From positions 1 through 7,578 of the forward strand of contig ONNL01000093.1 of NCBI GenBank assembly GCA_900319195.1: DNA of 7,578 nucleotides. The letters run 5' to 3'. This stretch comes from an uncultured Ruminococcus sp. GTDB taxonomy: Bacteria; Bacillota; Clostridia; Oscillospirales; Ruminococcaceae. Shown piece after piece: positions 5,596 to 7,578 of this stretch (positions are counted from its first letter, which is position 1; each line of letters starts with the position of its first letter). The notes below the pieces were generated by a model. It worked only from the letters and a program-made list of their open reading frames with translations, ran no database searches and was not told the DNA's origin. A program made the position numbers and the translations under genes.

Positions 5596-6126
5596 ATGTC
5601 AGAAGCGGCAAAGTGGTATGTTGTTCACACCTATTCGGGATATGAGAACAAGGTTGCCCAGAATATCGAAAAGGTCGTTGAAAACCGCAAGCTTCATGAT
5701 CTTATCCAGGAAGTTAGAGTTCCTACCGAAAAGGTGACTGAGATCACCGACGGAAAATCAAAAGAGATAGAACGCAAGACCTACCCGGGTTACGTTCTTA
5801 TCAAAATGGTAGTTACTGACGATTCATGGTATATCGTAAGAAATACCAGAGGCTGCACAGGCTTCGTAGGACCCGCATCAGAACCTACTCCCCTTTCGGA
5901 AGAAGAGGTCAAATCACTCTTCGGGATCGACGTTTCTTCAACTGTTGAAATCAACTTCAAGGAAGGCGACAGAGTTCAGATCTCGGGTACAGCTATGGAC
6001 GGCTTTATCGGCATCGTTCAGAACATCAATCTTGAAGACCGCACAGTTGACCTTCTGGTATCAATGTTCGGTCGTGAGACCCCTACAACACTCCCGCTCA
6101 GTCAGGTAGTTGCAGTAGAGGATTAA
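5596..6126 (+). CDS. nusG: Transcription termination/antitermination factor NusG
   Basis: NusG binds RNA polymerase, modulates pausing and processivity, and couples transcription to translation or Rho. The 176 residues are a normal length. The NGN domain spans about 5-110, with KWYVVHTYSGYENKVA (6-21), RVPTEKVTEI (41-50) and the typical KTYPGYVLIKM (61-71). The KOW domain covers about 121-176, opening FKEGDRVQISG (121-131) with the loop DGFIGIV (135-141) and closing on a strand containing MFGRETPTTLPL. The ribosome site is AAAGGAGG in AAAGGAGGATTGCTATG. It lies 28 bases after secE and 93 bases before rplK, a spacer that contains a likely L1-binding leader. Confidence 0.97.
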   Translation: MSEAAKWYVVHTYSGYENKVAQNIEKVVENRKLHDLIQEVRVPTEKVTEITDGKSKEIERKTYPGYVLIKMVVTDDSWYIVRNTRGCTGFVGPASEPTPLSEEEVKSLFGIDVSSTVEINFKEGDRVQISGTAMDGFIGIVQNINLEDRTVDLLVSMFGRETPTTLPLSQVVAVED

Positions 6127-6138
6127 CAGGTCAAAAAC

Positions 6139-6197
6139 GAGCTCACATGAAGAGCTCAGTGGGAGAGGTAAAATATCATTACCCCGCCATTTACCAC
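6139..6197 (+). promoter_or_regulatory. Probable L1-binding leader before rplK
   Basis: After a GAGCTC (6139-6144) / GAGCTC (6152-6157) hairpin, the frame GTGGGAG (6159-6165) ... TTACCAC (6191-6197) encloses a small stem, GGTAA (6167-6171) / TTACC (6179-6183), and then CCGCC. GTGG pairs with CCAC, leaving an asymmetric internal loop with GAG on one side. This arrangement resembles the rRNA-mimicking mRNA target through which L1 represses rplK-rplA in many bacteria. The same frame recurs before rplA. The L1 role is inferred from family knowledge and position. Confidence 0.6.
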
Positions 6198-6219
6198 ATT
6201 TATGGAGGTGCGAATTCAA

Positions 6220-6645
6220 ATGGCACAGAAAGTAGTTGGCTACATTAAGCTTCAGATCGCAGCAGGAAAGGCTACACCTGCACCGCCTGTTGGACCGGCA
6301 CTCGGTCAGCACGGCGTTAACATCGTAGCATTCACAAAGGAATTCAACGAGAGAACAAAGAACGATATCGGTATGATCATCCCGGTTATCATCACTGTTT
6401 ATGCAGACCGTTCATTCTCTTTCATCACAAAGACTCCGCCCGCAGCTGTTCTTATCAAGAAGGCTTGCAACATTGACAAGGCTTCAGGCGAACCCAACAA
6501 GAACAAGGTCGCTAACATCACTAAGGAGCAGATCAGAAAGATCGCTGAGACTAAGATGCCCGATCTCAATGCTTCTTCAATTGAATCAGCTATGAGCATG
6601 ATCGCAGGTACAGCACGCTCAATGGGCGTTGTAGTTGTTGACTAA
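6220..6645 (+). CDS. rplK: 50S ribosomal protein L11
   Basis: L11 forms part of the GTPase-associated centre with L10 and 23S rRNA, where EF-Tu, EF-G and RelA act and thiostrepton binds. From the ATG at 6220 it is 141 residues, exactly the usual length. The N-terminal domain carries KLQIAAGKATPAPPVGPALG (10-29), including the prolines near the thiostrepton site. The C-terminal RNA-binding domain ends with the signature GTARSMGVVV. An upstream in-frame ATG at 6202 is rejected because it overlaps the ribosome site GGAGGTG (6204-6210), which serves 6220 with a nine-base gap. The gene is co-transcribed with nusG and rplA. Confidence 0.97.
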   Translation: MAQKVVGYIKLQIAAGKATPAPPVGPALGQHGVNIVAFTKEFNERTKNDIGMIIPVIITVYADRSFSFITKTPPAAVLIKKACNIDKASGEPNKNKVANITKEQIRKIAETKMPDLNASSIESAMSMIAGTARSMGVVVVD

Positions 6646-6648
6646 TAC

Positions 6649-6689
6649 GAAGTGAGGACGATAAGGAACACATTCCCTTATCCGACTTC
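6649..6689 (+). promoter_or_regulatory. Hairpin at the start of the rplK-rplA spacer
   Basis: GATAAGG (6660-6666) and CCTTATC (6676-6682) form a perfect 7-bp stem. GAAGT (6649-6653) and ACTTC (6685-6689) extend it across an internal loop. No T-run follows, so it is not a terminator. It directly precedes the L1-like site and may help it fold, or set the relative expression of rplK and rplA (inference). Confidence 0.5.
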
Positions 6690-6695
6690 TCAATG

Positions 6696-6749
6696 GTGGG
6701 AGGAAAATTCCGCTAATCGTATCCGCTATAAGCGATACGGTATTACCAC
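6696..6749 (+). promoter_or_regulatory. Probable second L1-binding leader, before rplA
   Basis: GTGGGAG (6696-6702) and TTACCAC (6743-6749) repeat exactly the frame seen before rplK, with GTGG/CCAC as the closing stem and GGA..TCCGCTAA inside. Unlike the rplK copy, it carries an extra hairpin between the conserved 3' loop and CCAC: CGTATC (6718-6723) / GATACG (6734-6739), with GC pairs above a bulged C. L1 autoregulation would act just before its own gene. Its AGGAGG ribosome site lies seven bases downstream of the fold. Confidence 0.6.
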
Positions 6750-6768
6750 TTAAACAGGAGGAAATATA

Positions 6769-7464
6769 ATGAAACACGGTAAGAAATATACAGACAGCGC
6801 AAAGGCTGTTGATACTGCAAAGCTCTATGATTCCGCAGAGGCTCTTGAGCTTGTTTGCAGCAACGCAAAGGCAAAGTTCGATGAGACTATCGAAGCTCAT
6901 ATCCGTCTCGGTGTTGACTCAAGACACGCTGACCAGCAGGTAAGAGGCGCAGTTGTTCTCCCGAACGGAACAGGTAAGAACGTAAGAGTTATCGTTTTCT
7001 GCAAGGAAGACAAGTACGAGGCTGCTAAGGCTGCTGGTGCTGACTATGTCGGCGGAGCTGATCTCGTTGAGAAGATCACAAAGGAAAACTGGATGGACTT
7101 CGACGTTGTTATCGCTTCACCTGATATGATGGGACTCGTTGGTCGTCTCGGTAAGGTGCTCGGTCCCCGCGGACTCATGCCGAACCCGAAGGCCGGCACA
7201 GTTACTCCCGATGTTGCAAAGGCTGTAACAGAGGCTAAGGCTGGTAAGATCGAGTATCGTCTTGATAAGACAAACATCATCCACTGCCCTATCGGCAAGG
7301 CTTCATTCGGTGCTGAGAAGCTCAACGAGAACTTCACAACACTTATGGAAGCAGTAGTTAAGGCTAAGCCTGCTGCTACAAAGGGTGCATACTTCAAGTC
7401 ATGCACAGTTACATCTACAATGGGCCCCGGCGTTGCAGTTGCAACAGCTAAGTATGGTGTCTGA
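6769..7464 (+). CDS. rplA: 50S ribosomal protein L1
   Basis: L1 builds the mobile stalk near the E site that helps release deacylated tRNA, and it typically represses its own operon by binding the mRNA. The 231 residues are a normal length. The N-terminus MKHGKKY and the first half of domain I precede domain II (about 70-155). The family signature GRLGKVLGPRGLMPNPKAGT lies at 125-144, and the chain re-enters domain I with GKIEYRLDK (159-167). The C-terminus ends STMGPGVAVATAKYGV-like, as in other bacteria. The ribosome site AGGAGG (6756-6761) is seven bases before the ATG. It is the last gene of the operon here; rplJ and rplL, common next genes, are not within the window. Confidence 0.97.
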   Translation: MKHGKKYTDSAKAVDTAKLYDSAEALELVCSNAKAKFDETIEAHIRLGVDSRHADQQVRGAVVLPNGTGKNVRVIVFCKEDKYEAAKAAGADYVGGADLVEKITKENWMDFDVVIASPDMMGLVGRLGKVLGPRGLMPNPKAGTVTPDVAKAVTEAKAGKIEYRLDKTNIIHCPIGKASFGAEKLNENFTTLMEAVVKAKPAATKGAYFKSCTVTSTMGPGVAVATAKYGV

Positions 7465-7483
7465 TCGTTAAGTTAAACGAAAT

Positions 7484-7514
7484 AAGGCTGAGAGCTTCGG
7501 TTCTCAGCCTTTTT
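7484..7514 (+). terminator. Intrinsic terminator after rplA with a UUCG tetraloop
   Basis: AAGGCTGAGA (7484-7493) pairs with TCTCAGCCTT (7502-7511). The stem continues through a G-U and a C-G pair to a cUUCGg tetraloop (7495-7500), one of the most stable RNA loops. A T-run to 7514 follows. It begins 20 bases after the rplA stop and separates rplA from any rplJL genes outside the window. Confidence 0.95.
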
Positions 7515-7546
7515 ATTATACATGGAATAAGGTAGTTCATTTTTAG

Positions 7547-7578
7547 TTTTGCAATAAGCGGCGTTCGCATTTGCCTAT
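7547..7578 (+). repeat. Second, truncated copy of the dispersed repeat
   Basis: These 32 bases are identical to 119-150 and in the same orientation; the match stops at 7547 (the preceding base is G here, C at 118) and is cut by the window end. The copy includes GTTCGCATTTGCC (7563-7575), the outer part of the left arm of the palindrome. The rest of the element presumably continues beyond the window. Confidence 0.85.

Noticed and set aside
6202..6219. Upstream ATG for L11 (adds MEVRIQ)
   Set aside because: This ATG overlaps the ribosome site for 6220, and the added residues exceed the normal 141-residue family length.

Overview
The window looks like a stretch of chromosome from a gut or rumen Firmicute of the Ruminococcus / Oscillospiraceae type. 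Three observations point there: a gram-positive cdaA-cdaR pair, a ribosomal protein operon with strong AGGAGG-type ribosome binding sites, and a secreted protein with Thr-rich linkers and a C-terminal type I dockerin ending in LPE, a style typical of cellulosome-related Ruminococcus proteins. The species cannot be named from this alone. All well-supported genes are on the + strand.

Layout. Positions 1-337 hold no convincing gene; they are packed with nested inverted repeats. A 32-base segment of this element (119-150) recurs exactly, in the same orientation, as the last 32 bases of the window (7547-7578), so the two ends lie in copies of the same dispersed repeat. Next come cdaA (338-1216, diadenylate cyclase making c-di-AMP) and cdaR (1213-2517, its membrane-anchored YbbR-repeat regulator), overlapping by four bases; glmM, often the third gene, does not follow. 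After an AT-rich gap with an extended -10 promoter comes a 657-residue secreted protein (2726-4699) with three related beta-rich modules, a Thr-rich linker and a dockerin, closed by a strong hairpin terminator that could work on both strands.

A 470-base intergenic region (4700-5169) follows. It holds the terminator, two long inverted repeats, a doubtful 39-codon minus-strand reading frame, and then a near-consensus promoter (TTGACA, 18 bp, TATAAT) with a structured leader. This promoter starts the core translation/transcription operon rpmG-secE-nusG-rplK-rplA (5170-7464), which ends at a hairpin with a cUUCGg tetraloop. The spacers before rplK and before rplA share a GTGGGAG ... TTACCAC frame that looks like a binding site for ribosomal protein L1, suggesting two separate feedback sites.

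How the parts fit. cdaA/cdaR form the c-di-AMP signalling module for cell-wall and osmotic homeostasis. The dockerin protein is probably exported and docked to a cohesin scaffold, bringing non-catalytic, possibly glycan-binding modules. The ribosomal operon is ordinary housekeeping. The least explained material is the terminal repeat element, the triple-module architecture of the dockerin protein, and the folded intergenic DNA at 4756-4946.
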